DNA of 64,000 nt from JAJRPT01 sp964465945 (GCA_964465945.1 CAYXMM010000001.1:337351-401350), one strand, 5' to 3'. Positions 43,862-54,038 are shown, numbered from the stretch's first letter. Numbers and translations are program-made. The notes: a model not told the origin generated them from the sequence alone.

Positions 43862-43892
43862 TATAAATAAATCAATTCAAATTATGTAAAAT

Positions 43893-44843
43893 ATGGATTA
43901 TAAACAGATTATTTTAAATAACAAAGAAGTTTTGCCAGGACAAACAAAAACAATAAACTTGAATATTGCCCGCTTACCTTCAAGAACTGAAATCGAAATT
44001 CCTGTCATAATTCATAGGAGTAAAATTGATGGTCCTGTTGTCTTATTCTCTGCCGGAATGCACGGAAACGAAGTTAATGGAATAGAAATTATAAGACGAA
44101 TAATAATAGAGAAAATTCATACTCAAATCCTTAGAGGTTCAATCATTATCATTCCTATTATTAATATTTATGGATTCTTACACTTTAGCCGAAGCACTCC
44201 CGATGGAAAAGACTTAAATAGACTATTCCCTGGCTCTGAGCATGGCTCATTAGCATCAATGATTGCTTGGAATATAACAAATAAAATTTTACCTTTAATA
44301 GACTGCGGAGTTGATTTCCATACCGGTGGCGATATGCGAACAAACTATCCTCAAATTAGAGCTGATATGACTTTTAAAGACAACGAACTTCTATCTAATG
44401 CCTTTGCAGCACCCTTTGTAATCAATATGCCAGTTATGGAACATACTTTCAGAAAACAAGCCCAAAAAGCCGGAAAAAGCATTTTAGTCTATGAAGGCGG
44501 AGAATCAATGAGATTTGACGATATGGTAATTGAAAACGCAATCCACGGCGTCAAAAGATATTTGAACTATTTACAAATGAGTGATTTTATCGTTTCAAGG
44601 TCAAGATATAATTATATTAAAACTACAACCTGGGTAAGAGCAAAAAGCTCCGGTATGTTCAGAGCAGTCGTTCACTATGGAGAAAGAGTAAAGAAAAACC
44701 AAGTAATTGGAATAATTACTGACCCTTACGGAGAATTTGAGCAAAAACAAAAATCACCAATGAATGGACATATTATTGGATTAAATAATATTTCCATTGT
44801 TAATAAAGGAGACGCTTTATTCCACATTGGCGAAGAATATTAG
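43893..44843 (+). CDS. Succinylglutamate desuccinylase/aspartoacylase family metallohydrolase
   Basis: This 316-aa zinc-dependent hydrolase has the ligand motif GMHGNEVNG (His and Glu), the DFHTGG motif with the third ligand and the catalytic-Glu region VYEGGE. The C-terminal about 80 residues form a biotinyl-like beta domain (SSGMFRAVVHYGERVKKNQVIG), usual for this branch. Family members deacylate amino acids or peptides. Related genes often sit beside a RimK-type ATP-grasp ligase, but none is present here. Confidence 0.85.
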   Translation: MDYKQIILNNKEVLPGQTKTINLNIARLPSRTEIEIPVIIHRSKIDGPVVLFSAGMHGNEVNGIEIIRRIIIEKIHTQILRGSIIIIPIINIYGFLHFSRSTPDGKDLNRLFPGSEHGSLASMIAWNITNKILPLIDCGVDFHTGGDMRTNYPQIRADMTFKDNELLSNAFAAPFVINMPVMEHTFRKQAQKAGKSILVYEGGESMRFDDMVIENAIHGVKRYLNYLQMSDFIVSRSRYNYIKTTTWVRAKSSGMFRAVVHYGERVKKNQVIGIITDPYGEFEQKQKSPMNGHIIGLNNISIVNKGDALFHIGEEY

Positions 44844-44908
44844 AAATTTTGTAACAAAATCACTCTTAAAACATTATTTGATATTATTAATTGTACAGAA
44901 AGAAAAAA

Positions 44909-45742
44909 ATGTTAAAATTCATAATTACCATATTACTTCTACAAAGCACTATTATTCTTAAATCTCAGGGTCTAGACAGCCCAATAGATCCAGCAAAAGT
45001 AATAATTCCTACTTCACAAAATATCGGTCTAATGCTTGGGCTAGGACAAAATTATTCAAACGGAGACCATTTCGTCGATTGCGATGCCTGCATATTTAAT
45101 GGAGGAGTTGGGTTTGGCTTAACTTTAGGATTGTTTTACGAAAGAGAAGCAACCAATTGGCTTTGGTACGGTGGCTTAATTAGATATGACATATTAGGAA
45201 TAGAAAGCCAATATATAGAAAATGAATCCGTAAATATCCCTTCAAACAACAAAACATTCATAATTCCATTCGAACAAACCGCAACAACAAACTTGAATTA
45301 TTTTAATTTCACACCATATATATCCATGAAACCATTTAACTGGTTTAATATAAATGCAGGACTAAACCTTGGGATAAATGTCTCATCATCACTAAAACAC
45401 ACTAAAAAGCCAGTTAATAATGAAATTAAAGACCCAGTAACTGGTGATACTTACGAAATTGATGTTATTAACCCCGACACAACTAAAACAGGTAAAAATC
45501 AATATACCTTAATGGATGGAAAATTTCCCAATTTAATTTCCCCATATATGACCCTCTATTTAAACTTTAGTTTTCCAATAGAATTTAAAAATGCTTCAAA
45601 ATTAATCCCCTCTTTCAGCATAGACTATCCCTTATCTAATATTTCTAATTTTGGAAATAATTTTAATATCGGAACTTGGAGAATCTATCTATCATATAGT
45701 TACCCCCTTATTAAGAGATATAAAATAAGTGATAAAAAATGA
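44909..45742 (+). CDS. Outer-membrane beta-barrel protein of unknown function
   Basis: This is a 277-aa protein from the ATG at 44909; the in-frame TTG at 44891 is less likely. A signal peptide ends near LKSQG. Alternating strands with Gly-rich turns (NIGLMLGLGQNYS, GVGFGLTLGLFYERE, NINAGLNLGINVSS, LSYSYPL) suggest an 8- to 10-strand barrel. A Cys pair (CDAC) sits in an early loop, which is unusual for barrels but could be a disulphide. After the stop, GATAAAAAgt-type direct repeats occur (45729-45765). No family is recognised. Confidence 0.6.
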   Translation: MLKFIITILLLQSTIILKSQGLDSPIDPAKVIIPTSQNIGLMLGLGQNYSNGDHFVDCDACIFNGGVGFGLTLGLFYEREATNWLWYGGLIRYDILGIESQYIENESVNIPSNNKTFIIPFEQTATTNLNYFNFTPYISMKPFNWFNINAGLNLGINVSSSLKHTKKPVNNEIKDPVTGDTYEIDVINPDTTKTGKNQYTLMDGKFPNLISPYMTLYLNFSFPIEFKNASKLIPSFSIDYPLSNISNFGNNFNIGTWRIYLSYSYPLIKRYKISDKK

Positions 45743-45910
45743 TAAAAAGTGATAAAAAATGAAATATTTATAAATAATATTTGTTTATATTAAACTTTAT
45801 TATTAATTTCAAAACTCTAAATATGTAAATAAAAAAAAAGTGTTAAAAAAATGACACACTTTTCATAAAACGAAGAATTTGAATAACTAATCTTAAAAGG
45901 GATAAAGCTT

Positions 45911-48547
45911 ATGAAATATGTTTACTCCAAACTGATAATAGCAATTTTTTTATTATCATACTTTGGTCTGAATGCAAAAGAAGCGAATGGAGAAGGTAGC
46001 CAACTATACCTAATGTCTGCTACAATCGCACCTATGTCACCACAAGATAATGGTGGAATTATGGGTGATAAAAAGATACGAATTATCAACCTTGGACCAG
46101 CAGTTAATTACAGCGGTGTAGATTACGCTCCTACAATTTCAGCTGATGGTAAAACCTTATTTTTCGTATCCAATAGAAAAGGCTCTGTTTATAATGAAAA
46201 AGAAGGAATCAATACTCATGACTTTTGGTTCTTGAAAAAAGAAGACAGATTAGATACTGTATTTTCAGCCCCTAAAAACTTAGACCCAAGCAACAAACTT
46301 GGAACTGCTGGAGTAAATACAATTTATAATGAAGGTGCAGCTTCAATTGCTGCCGATGGGCAATCACTTTATTTCACTGGTTGTAATAGACCCGATGGAC
46401 TTGGTTCTTGTGATATTTACAAAACAAGTATCGAAGGTGAATCTTGGTCAAAACCAATTAACTTAGGTAAAAACGTAAATTCAAAATACTTTGACTCTCA
46501 ACCAGCAATTTCAGCTGACCAATCAAGATTATATTTCATCTCTTCAAGACCTGGACCTAACTCTAATGGTGAAGCTGAAGCAACAAATTTTGATATTTGG
46601 TTCTCAGATTTTGATTTTGACTTAGAAGAATGGGGTGCTGCCAAAAACTTAGAAGCATTAAATACAAAAGGAACTGAAAATTCACCATTCATCGGTGCCG
46701 ATGGAGTTACTTTATTCTTCGCTTCCAATGGTCATAAACCAAACTTTGGTGGTACTGACTTCTATGTCTCTAAATTTGACTTTAAAAATAATTCTTGGGC
46801 TAAACCAGAAAACTTAGGTGAACCAATTAACACAAGCGAAGATGAACAATTTATCACTTTACCCGCTTCCGGTGATATCCTTTATTTCTCTTCAAGAAGA
46901 GAAGACTTAGACGGTTACCAAGGCGACCTTGATGTCTTTATGGCTTTCGTTCCTTCTTTCTTTAAAGCAGTTAATTTAACAGGTACTGTAGTTGATGAAT
47001 GCTCTCAATTATTTATCCCAGCTGAAATCACAGTTAAAAATACTTTAACTGGAAAAATAAACGAATTTAGCTTAACTAATGAAAAACAAAAATTTGAAAG
47101 AATAGTTGTAAACGAAGACTATAGAAAAGACAACCAAGAAATGGAATACGTTAATTTCGAAATCACTGCTACTAATCCAGCTTATGGTTCAACTACTATC
47201 GTTCAAAAGATTGATAATCCTGGTGTAACAAAAGAACAAACAGAAGCAGATAAAGCCTCTTTAGATATTAACGTGAAATTAACTTTAGGACAAAAACCAG
47301 TTTTAGCAGCAAAAGTTGTTGATGGCGAATATGTTAATCAAAATAGAAATAAAATACCTGCTTTAAAAGAATTCAATGGCCTTGTGATGAAAGAAGTAAT
47401 GACCAGAGACTTATACCCTCTTTTAAACAGCGTATTTTTTGACGAAGGCTCTTCAACAATCCCTGAAAGATACATTAGTCTAACAAAAGACTATATTTCT
47501 TCTTTTAACGATACAACCATAGCAGGTGGAACTCTTGATAAATACTACCACGTTCTAAATATTTACGGATTTAGATTAAACCAACACCCAGATACAAAAA
47601 TCACTCTTGTTGGCTGTAATGACAACCTTTCAAAATCTGAAAAAGGTAATTTAGAATTATCAAAAGCAAGAGCTACTGCAGTATTTAATTATTTAAGAGA
47701 TGTATGGGGAATTGCTGAAAGTAGAATGAAAATTGATGCAAATAACTTCCCAGATACTAAATCAAATCCAAAAGATACTGCAATGGGCTGGCCAGAAAAC
47801 AGAAGAGTAGAAGTTAGATGCGACGACTGGAGAATTATGAAACCTGTATTTGAAGTTGACCCTAAAACTTTCCCTCAACCAGTAACTATGGATTTTATAA
47901 CAACAAATGGTATTGCTGACGATTTAATCGCTTCCAAAAGAATTGAAATTACAAGAAGCAACCAACCTTGGAATACAATTAACAATATAGATGCAAACAC
48001 AAGCACAATAAACTATAACTGGAAAAATACTTCAAACAAATACCCTATTGCTCCAGACAATGCTCCTTACACAGCTCAATTAATTGTTACAACAAAAGCA
48101 GGCACAGAATGTAAATCAGCTCCGATTGAAATCCCTGTCTATCACGCTACAACAAGCGATAGAAAAATCGTAACTGGCGCTGACTCAACTCAAGAAAATT
48201 ATAGCTTAATTCTATTCCCATTCAATAGCGCAGAAGCAGGTCCTCTAAACGAAAGAATTATGAAAGATTACGTTTATGGACGAGTATACGGAACTTCTAA
48301 TATCACAGTAATCGGTCATACAGACGTAATTGGACTTTACGAAACAAATAAAAAACTTTCTGAAAGAAGAGCCGGAACCGTATTCGATGGTATCAATCAA
48401 GTTTCAAAAAGAAAATATGGTAAATTAGAAAAATCTGGCGTTGGCGAAGACAACCCATTATACAACAACGATTTACCAGAAGGTCGTTTCTATAATAGAA
48501 CAGTCCAAGTGTTAATTCAAACTCCTCTATCTGAGTTTGAAAAATAA
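45911..48547 (+). CDS. OmpA-family envelope protein with PD40 propeller repeats
   Basis: This 878-aa protein has a signal peptide, then PD40/WD40-like repeats (about 70-350) such as APTISADGKTLFFVSNR, GAASIAADGQSLYFTG and QPAISADQSRLYFISSR, forming a propeller. Two OmpA-like segments follow. One (about 505-645) contains a VFFDEGSSTIP start and a KARATAVFNYL helix. The other is at the C terminus, with ILFPFNSAEAG, VIGHTDVIG and KLSERRAGTV. OmpA domains bind peptidoglycan. Tandem OmpA segments are uncommon. It is probably an abundant structural envelope protein. It ends at a hairpin terminator. Confidence 0.82.
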   Translation: MKYVYSKLIIAIFLLSYFGLNAKEANGEGSQLYLMSATIAPMSPQDNGGIMGDKKIRIINLGPAVNYSGVDYAPTISADGKTLFFVSNRKGSVYNEKEGINTHDFWFLKKEDRLDTVFSAPKNLDPSNKLGTAGVNTIYNEGAASIAADGQSLYFTGCNRPDGLGSCDIYKTSIEGESWSKPINLGKNVNSKYFDSQPAISADQSRLYFISSRPGPNSNGEAEATNFDIWFSDFDFDLEEWGAAKNLEALNTKGTENSPFIGADGVTLFFASNGHKPNFGGTDFYVSKFDFKNNSWAKPENLGEPINTSEDEQFITLPASGDILYFSSRREDLDGYQGDLDVFMAFVPSFFKAVNLTGTVVDECSQLFIPAEITVKNTLTGKINEFSLTNEKQKFERIVVNEDYRKDNQEMEYVNFEITATNPAYGSTTIVQKIDNPGVTKEQTEADKASLDINVKLTLGQKPVLAAKVVDGEYVNQNRNKIPALKEFNGLVMKEVMTRDLYPLLNSVFFDEGSSTIPERYISLTKDYISSFNDTTIAGGTLDKYYHVLNIYGFRLNQHPDTKITLVGCNDNLSKSEKGNLELSKARATAVFNYLRDVWGIAESRMKIDANNFPDTKSNPKDTAMGWPENRRVEVRCDDWRIMKPVFEVDPKTFPQPVTMDFITTNGIADDLIASKRIEITRSNQPWNTINNIDANTSTINYNWKNTSNKYPIAPDNAPYTAQLIVTTKAGTECKSAPIEIPVYHATTSDRKIVTGADSTQENYSLILFPFNSAEAGPLNERIMKDYVYGRVYGTSNITVIGHTDVIGLYETNKKLSERRAGTVFDGINQVSKRKYGKLEKSGVGEDNPLYNNDLPEGRFYNRTVQVLIQTPLSEFEK

Positions 48548-48572
48548 ATTCCTCATTTTACTGCCTTTATTT

Positions 48573-48610
48573 AAAATCATCAGTCAAGCAACGGGCTGAT
48601 GATTTTTTTT
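48573..48610 (+). terminator. Terminator after the OmpA/PD40 gene
   Basis: The stem AAAATCATCAG/CTGATGATTTT is followed by a run of T; the loop is 12 bases. Confidence 0.8.
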
Positions 48611-48633
48611 ATTATATACACGTTAAAATTTAT

Positions 48634-48641
48634 TAATTTTG
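48634..48641 (+). promoter_or_regulatory. Possible -7 element (TAATTTTG) for kmo
   Basis: The octamer fits TAnnTTTG and lies 28 bases before the kmo ATG. No -33 TTG was seen. Confidence 0.35.
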
Positions 48642-48669
48642 CTTAATAATAGTTAATAATTCAAATTAA

Positions 48670-50037
48670 ATGAAAAAGAAAATATCAATAATTGGTGCAG
48701 GGCTTGCTGGGTCATTACTTGCAATTATACTTGCAAAAAAGGGCTACAAAGTCGATGTGTTCGAAAAACGCGCTGATATGCGAAAAGAAACAACAACCGC
48801 AGGAAGGTCCATAAACTTAGCATTGTCCGATAGAGGTATAAGAGCTTTAAAACTTGCCGATTTAGATGATTTCATCGCTAATGAAGTTGTTCCTATGAAA
48901 GGACGTTTAGTTCATTCTGCCGATGGAACAAAAAATTTGCAACCTTACTCAGGAAGAGAAGGACACGTTATAAACTCTGTTTCAAGAGGTGACTTAAATA
49001 TCGCTCTAATTAATAAAGCAGAATCCTACCCGAATGTTAACTTTTACTTTAATCAACGCGTTATCAGAATAAATTATGATAAAATGACTTTCAAAGTTAA
49101 AAATGAAAAAACAAAGGATATACAAGAATTAGTTTTTAATCATCTATTCGGGACTGACGGCGCAGGAAGTGTCGTTAGATTGTCATATCAGACAGGTGGT
49201 GTCCACAGATTTAGTTATTCACAAGATTTCTTAAACCACGGCTACAAAGAACTTTGTATCCCAGCAGGAATTAATGGAGAATATCAAATTGAAAGTGATG
49301 CTTTACATATCTGGCCTCGACATGATTTTATGATGATTGCCTTACCAAATCTTGATAAAAGTTTTACTGTTACACTATTTCATCGCTATGATGGTGAGTG
49401 TGGTTTTGATAATTTAGATGATGATAGCAAAATATTAGAGTTCTTTGAAAAGTACTTCCCTGATGCTTATAAAGTTATGCCAAATTTAATTGAAGATTGG
49501 CACAAAAACCCAACATCTTCCCTTGCAACAGTTAAATGCTCCCCTTGGTTTATTGATGAAAAATCCTTAATTTTAGGAGATGCTTCCCACGCTGTTGTTC
49601 CTTTTTATGGGCAAGGTATGAATGCCTCTTTTGAGGATTGTCGAGTATTATCTGAATTAATCGATGAATATGAAGAATCTATGGACTGGAGTTTCCTATT
49701 TGAGAAATTCCAAGAAGCAAGAAAGAAAAACACCGATGCAATAGCAGATTTAGCATTACAAAACTATGTTGAGATGCGCTCTCACGTTGCAAATCCTGTG
49801 TTCCAAGTTAAAAGACAAATTGAAATGGAATTAGAGAAAAGATATGCTGATTTCAGTTCGAAATATTCTCTTGTTACATTTAATGACGAAGTACCTTATT
49901 GGAGAGCTAAAAAATTAGGTGAATTACAAGATGAATATCTTATGAGTATTTGTTCTAATATTGGATCAATAGAAAACATTGACTATGAAGAATTATATAA
50001 AAATTTAAAAGAAATTGACAAAAACTTAGTTTCATAA
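48670..50037 (+). CDS. kmo: Kynurenine 3-monooxygenase
   Basis: This 455-aa FAD enzyme hydroxylates kynurenine to 3-hydroxykynurenine using NADPH and O2, in tryptophan breakdown or NAD synthesis. It has the dinucleotide fold IIGAGLAGSLLA, the KMO-specific AGRSINLALSDRGIRAL, the GTDGAGSVVR motif and ILGDASHAVVPFYGQGMN. A hydrophobic tail anchor, present in eukaryotic enzymes, is absent. No other kynurenine-pathway gene is nearby. A peroxiredoxin gene follows 22 bases later. Confidence 0.93.
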   Translation: MKKKISIIGAGLAGSLLAIILAKKGYKVDVFEKRADMRKETTTAGRSINLALSDRGIRALKLADLDDFIANEVVPMKGRLVHSADGTKNLQPYSGREGHVINSVSRGDLNIALINKAESYPNVNFYFNQRVIRINYDKMTFKVKNEKTKDIQELVFNHLFGTDGAGSVVRLSYQTGGVHRFSYSQDFLNHGYKELCIPAGINGEYQIESDALHIWPRHDFMMIALPNLDKSFTVTLFHRYDGECGFDNLDDDSKILEFFEKYFPDAYKVMPNLIEDWHKNPTSSLATVKCSPWFIDEKSLILGDASHAVVPFYGQGMNASFEDCRVLSELIDEYEESMDWSFLFEKFQEARKKNTDAIADLALQNYVEMRSHVANPVFQVKRQIEMELEKRYADFSSKYSLVTFNDEVPYWRAKKLGELQDEYLMSICSNIGSIENIDYEELYKNLKEIDKNLVS

Positions 50038-50059
50038 TTATTAATTAAAAGGTATTTTT

Positions 50060-50608
50060 ATGGGTATATTTGTAGGTGAAAAAGCGCCTATTTTTAAAGG
50101 TAAAGCAGTTGTTGGAGGTCCCTCTTCTGGATTAACTCCAGATAATGCATTTACAGAAATTTCATTAGAAGATTATAAAGGTAAATGGGTTATATTTTTC
50201 TTTTATCCTTTGGATTTCACTTTCGTTTGTCCAACTGAAATTGCGAGTATTGGAGAACATTATGAAGAATTTAAAAAATTAAATGCAGATGTTGTCGGCT
50301 GCTCTACTGATAGCCATTTTTCACATTTAGCTTGGAGAACTCACGAAAGAGATTTACAAGACCTACCATTTCCTCTTCTAGCTGACTTCACTGGAGCAAA
50401 TGCTAAAGCGTATGAAGTTTACAAAGAATCAACTGGTTATGCTCTTAGAGGATTATATATCATTAATCCAGATGGCATTTTGAAATATAGCGTAATCCAA
50501 CCAGAAGAAGCCGGCAGAAACGTTGATGAAATTTTACGCGTTTTACAAGCAATTCAAACAGGCAAAAACACACCTTGCGGCTGGAAGCCAGGGCAAAAAA
50601 CTTTATAA
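50060..50608 (+). CDS. Typical 2-Cys peroxiredoxin (AhpC/Prx family)
   Basis: This 182-aa enzyme reduces hydrogen peroxide and organic peroxides. The peroxidatic Cys is in FTFVCPTEIASI and the resolving Cys in NTPCGWKPGQ near the C terminus. Length and both motifs match the AhpC/Prx1 type. It follows kmo closely and may be co-transcribed; the oxygenase could generate peroxide, but that link is inference. A hairpin terminator lies directly after it. Confidence 0.93.
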   Translation: MGIFVGEKAPIFKGKAVVGGPSSGLTPDNAFTEISLEDYKGKWVIFFFYPLDFTFVCPTEIASIGEHYEEFKKLNADVVGCSTDSHFSHLAWRTHERDLQDLPFPLLADFTGANAKAYEVYKESTGYALRGLYIINPDGILKYSVIQPEEAGRNVDEILRVLQAIQTGKNTPCGWKPGQKTL

Positions 50609-50617
50609 TTAAACTAC

Positions 50618-50655
50618 ATAGGAAGTCTCATAAAAGAGATTTCCTATTTTTTTAC
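50618..50655 (+). terminator. Terminator after the peroxiredoxin gene
   Basis: A 12-bp stem with one mismatch (ATAGGAAGTCTC/GAGATTTCCTAT) is followed by a run of T that reaches to just before the next ATG. Confidence 0.8.
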
Positions 50656-50657
50656 CT

Positions 50658-52730
50658 ATGAATAGAAGACACCTTTCAATATTATTATTTTCCCTTTTTA
50701 TTAGCATAAGCTTCGGAAAAGAAATTAAACTTACCAAATCAATCGTAAGCCAAGAATTTCGCGCACCCTTCGTTGAAATAGAAAACCTATTAAAAAACGA
50801 AAAATTACAACTTGCCATAAAATTGAGCGACAAAGTTCTCAATGATGTTAATATTAATAAGCCAGTTGATATTAAAGTATTCTCCTATTTTAAAGCAACT
50901 GCATTTTATAAAGACAACAATTCAAAAGAAGCATTAAAAATATTAAACAAAATAAAATTAATTGATACCCCAAACAAACCAAAATTAGACGAAAGAATTT
51001 TTTCTATCTTAGGCTCAATTCACACTCGACACTCACAATTTGACGAAGCATTAAAAAACTATCTAAACGCACTCTCTTTGAATAACTTATTAAAAGATTC
51101 CATCGGATATTCTCAAAATTTGAACGACATTGGCTTAATGTACTATTATAACGGTTATAACACAAAAGCTTTTGAATACCTTGAAAAAGCATTAAAAATG
51201 AAAGAGAATTTTTCAACAAAAGGAGACTACTTTAAAACTAAAATGAATCTCGCTCTAATTTTAATTGACTTAGAAAGAGGTAAAGAAGCAGTTAGTTATA
51301 TTCAAGAATATCTTAGCTTTATTAAATCTAATGGTTCAGATAAAAAAAGCATTATTATATGCAATTACAACCTCGGCTTAGCCTTTTTCTTAGATAAAAT
51401 GAACGATTCCTCAATGTATTATTTGAATACAGCAATGAATTTAGCCAAAAAAGAAAACTTTAAATATGCTATAGCAAAAATAAACTATGCTTTATCAGAA
51501 GTATATTTTGAAAAAGGAGATTACAATAAATCTTTTAAAACATCAAGTGAAGCAATAGACTTTAAGTTTAATGCCGTTGAATTCTGGGGATATACTAACT
51601 TAATCCTTGCACATTCAATGTATAAATTAAACCACAATGACTATTTTAATAAGTTTCAAATAGTCATTGATTCACTTAAATCTAATCCAAATTTAAGTTT
51701 AGAAAAAGAGTTAAATAATAAATTACTTCTTATTGCTTTGGATAAAAAAGATTTCGAAAATGCTTATAAATACGAAAAAAGAATAAATCAAATCAATAAA
51801 GAGTTAAAAAGTAACAATCTAAACATTCAAATCTCTGAACTTAAAATTCACACAGAATTAGAAGACAAAGAAGCTAAATTAAAAGAGATGGATTTGAGAA
51901 ATCAACTTGCTGAAGCAAACATTACAAAAAAATCAAATTTAATTATAATCCTTGTTGCCTTCGTAGCAATTCTTTTAATCCTATTTGCTTTTATATTCTT
52001 TCAAAATCAAAGAATTAACAAAATTAATTACAAATTACAAGAATCAAACAACACTATCATAAAATTTTTCTCAATCATTGCCCACGACTTACGCAGTCCA
52101 ATCGGAACATTTAAAATGATATTAGACGAATTAAACACAAATTACAACGATTTTGATGACGAAGAAAGAAAAAAATTAATTAATGAAACAAGCAAAGAAG
52201 CTAATAATATTAATAAACTCTTGGAAAATTTACTCACTTGGGCAAGAAGCACAAAAGGTGAGTTTCAGCTTACTTTTAATAATACTAATATTTCAAACGA
52301 ATTAGATGAGATAATCACTACCAATGAAAACAAACTACACGATAAAAATATAACAATACACAAAAATTATAATAATAATATTATTGCAAAAGTTGATAAA
52401 GATATTTTTAATACAATTATCCGTAATATAATTTCAAATTCAATAAAATTCAGCCCAATTAACGGAAACATAATGATTTCTGGCTCACAAAATTCTAACA
52501 AAACGACAATTATAATTAATGATGATGGAATTGGTATGTCTTCAGACCACATAGACGACTTATTTAGAATTGATAAAAAAGTTACAAGAATCGGCACAAA
52601 ACAAGAAAAGGGAACAGGGTTAGGACTCATTATAGTAAAAGAATTAATCGACCTTATGGGTGGAAAAATAAATATTCAATCCGAGCAAAACACAGGCACT
52701 TCCGTATCTATAACATTCCCAAATAAATAA
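50658..52730 (+). CDS. TPR-containing sensor histidine kinase
   Basis: This 690-aa membrane kinase has an N-terminal signal, about six TPR-like helical repeats (about 40-380; for example DIGLMYYYNGYNTKAFEYLE), a coiled coil and one membrane segment (about 425-445). A HisKA domain carries the phospho-acceptor His476 in IIAHDLRSPIG, and the HATPase domain has NIISNSIKFSP, DDGIGMS and GTGLGLIIVKEL boxes. The periplasmic TPR part probably senses a protein or peptide. No response regulator gene is adjacent, so it is an orphan. The start has no strong Shine-Dalgarno. Confidence 0.9.
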   Translation: MNRRHLSILLFSLFISISFGKEIKLTKSIVSQEFRAPFVEIENLLKNEKLQLAIKLSDKVLNDVNINKPVDIKVFSYFKATAFYKDNNSKEALKILNKIKLIDTPNKPKLDERIFSILGSIHTRHSQFDEALKNYLNALSLNNLLKDSIGYSQNLNDIGLMYYYNGYNTKAFEYLEKALKMKENFSTKGDYFKTKMNLALILIDLERGKEAVSYIQEYLSFIKSNGSDKKSIIICNYNLGLAFFLDKMNDSSMYYLNTAMNLAKKENFKYAIAKINYALSEVYFEKGDYNKSFKTSSEAIDFKFNAVEFWGYTNLILAHSMYKLNHNDYFNKFQIVIDSLKSNPNLSLEKELNNKLLLIALDKKDFENAYKYEKRINQINKELKSNNLNIQISELKIHTELEDKEAKLKEMDLRNQLAEANITKKSNLIIILVAFVAILLILFAFIFFQNQRINKINYKLQESNNTIIKFFSIIAHDLRSPIGTFKMILDELNTNYNDFDDEERKKLINETSKEANNINKLLENLLTWARSTKGEFQLTFNNTNISNELDEIITTNENKLHDKNITIHKNYNNNIIAKVDKDIFNTIIRNIISNSIKFSPINGNIMISGSQNSNKTTIIINDDGIGMSSDHIDDLFRIDKKVTRIGTKQEKGTGLGLIIVKELIDLMGGKINIQSEQNTGTSVSITFPNK

Positions 52731-52767
52731 TATTTTTACATTCATAGAATTATTTTTTTATATTCAA

Positions 52768-52789
52768 AATATTTAGTTATTTTAGACAA
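52768..52789 (+). promoter_or_regulatory. Conserved upstream element of the beta-barrel array, copy 1
   Basis: AATATTTAGTTATTTTAGAC plus AA ends 17 bases before the ATG of the first barrel gene. Close copies lie before the fourth and sixth genes at almost the same distance. Confidence 0.6.
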
Positions 52790-52806
52790 TAATTAGTGAG
52801 AGTTGA

Positions 52807-53394
52807 ATGAGAACTTTTTTTGTTTTAGTTATACTTTTTAACCTCCATATCGCAAAATCTCAAGGTGAAACTATTAATAATCTAAAAGAGGTTGAAGACA
52901 ATAGTTTAACAAATAATAAAATTGGAGTATCTTTCTCAATTCTTTCAGGCGGTGGGTTAACCTATCTTCATACTTTTGATAATAGATTTTCAATAAAATC
53001 ACAATTTATTGTATTAGGAAACATAGAAGAAGAAAATTCTTCTGAAAACAATAACTACATTATTACTTTACTTGGAAGTGAACTACAGTATGATATTGTT
53101 AGAAAAAAATATAATCGAGCATATTTATTATGTGGTTTTTATTATGAGTATGATAAATTTAAGAATAATCTAAAACCTCCTAAAAACTCTTATGAAATAT
53201 ATAGAGCATATAATATAGCAATAGGAGCCGGCTACGAACTACAAATATATAAAAGAATTTCCTTTGCCCTTGATATTGGTTACTACGGATTATTTAATCA
53301 GAATTCATTTAAAAAGGAAGATTTACAAAATAATAATATCAGGAGTATTGAATTTAGCATAGGTGCTGGTATTTCATTTTATTATAATCTTTAA
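52807..53394 (+). CDS. Small outer-membrane beta-barrel, array member 1
   Basis: This 195-aa protein has a signal peptide ending AKSQG and then the array pattern: NNKIGVSFSILSGGGLTYL, FSIKSQFIVLGN, GSELQYDI, NRAYLLCGFYYEY, a Gly-rich strand and a C-terminal ISFYYNL. Alternating aromatic and small residues suggest an eight-strand barrel. It is the most divergent of seven tandem paralogues. Its last residue is Leu, where the others end in Phe. The ligand or role is unknown. Confidence 0.75.
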   Translation: MRTFFVLVILFNLHIAKSQGETINNLKEVEDNSLTNNKIGVSFSILSGGGLTYLHTFDNRFSIKSQFIVLGNIEEENSSENNNYIITLLGSELQYDIVRKKYNRAYLLCGFYYEYDKFKNNLKPPKNSYEIYRAYNIAIGAGYELQIYKRISFALDIGYYGLFNQNSFKKEDLQNNNIRSIEFSIGAGISFYYNL

Positions 53395-53417
53395 TTTAAT
53401 AACATTTAAAGGTTTTT

Positions 53418-54020
53418 ATGAAAATAGTTTTATTCCTTGTTCTTTTCAGTAGTTACTTTTTAGCAAAATCTGAAACCTCAGAAACTGCTAATTTAACTAC
53501 AATCAAAAATGAAAAAACACTCCATAATTATCGGTTAGGAATTACATACTCCGATTTATCTGGATATGGAACTTCATATCTCCGAGAAATAAATGATAGA
53601 TTTGCAATTAAAACTCAATTTTTCTTTTTTGGAAGTGTTGATGACAAAAGTAGTGACTTCTTAATGATTTCATTTGGAACAGAACTGCAATATAACTTTG
53701 TTAAAAATAAAACTAATCGGCTTTATGGAATTGGCGGTTTTCAGTATTCATATTTAGAAGACGATGGAGAAAAATTTTTAGATTTCAGCTTGTTCGATAC
53801 AGGTAGTATGGCTGAACGTATTAATAGAAGCTATAGTGTCGGATTAGGAATTGGCTTTGAAGCGTTCTTTTTTAGCAATATAACTATTGCAGTTGACACT
53901 GGCATATATGGACTTGTTGGCAGAAATACAAAAAAAATTGAGGATAGTGATTTTGAAAGATTAGAAAAGGTTTTCAATTTCGGTTATGGTTTTGGTATCA
54001 CTTTATATTATAATTTTTAA
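53418..54020 (+). CDS. Small outer-membrane beta-barrel, array member 2
   Basis: This 200-aa paralogue starts 23 bases after member 1. It has a signal peptide ending LAKSE, then YRLGITYSDLSGYGTSYLRE, FGTELQYNF, NRLYGIGGFQYSY, VGLGIGFEAFFFSNITIAV and a final TLYYNF. The stretch around FFFSNIT matches member 6 closely, while other parts are diverged, as expected if segments are exchanged among members. The terminal Phe is the usual BAM-recognition end. Confidence 0.78.
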   Translation: MKIVLFLVLFSSYFLAKSETSETANLTTIKNEKTLHNYRLGITYSDLSGYGTSYLREINDRFAIKTQFFFFGSVDDKSSDFLMISFGTELQYNFVKNKTNRLYGIGGFQYSYLEDDGEKFLDFSLFDTGSMAERINRSYSVGLGIGFEAFFFSNITIAVDTGIYGLVGRNTKKIEDSDFERLEKVFNFGYGFGITLYYNF

Positions 54021-54038
54021 TTTTAAATGGAAATAAAA

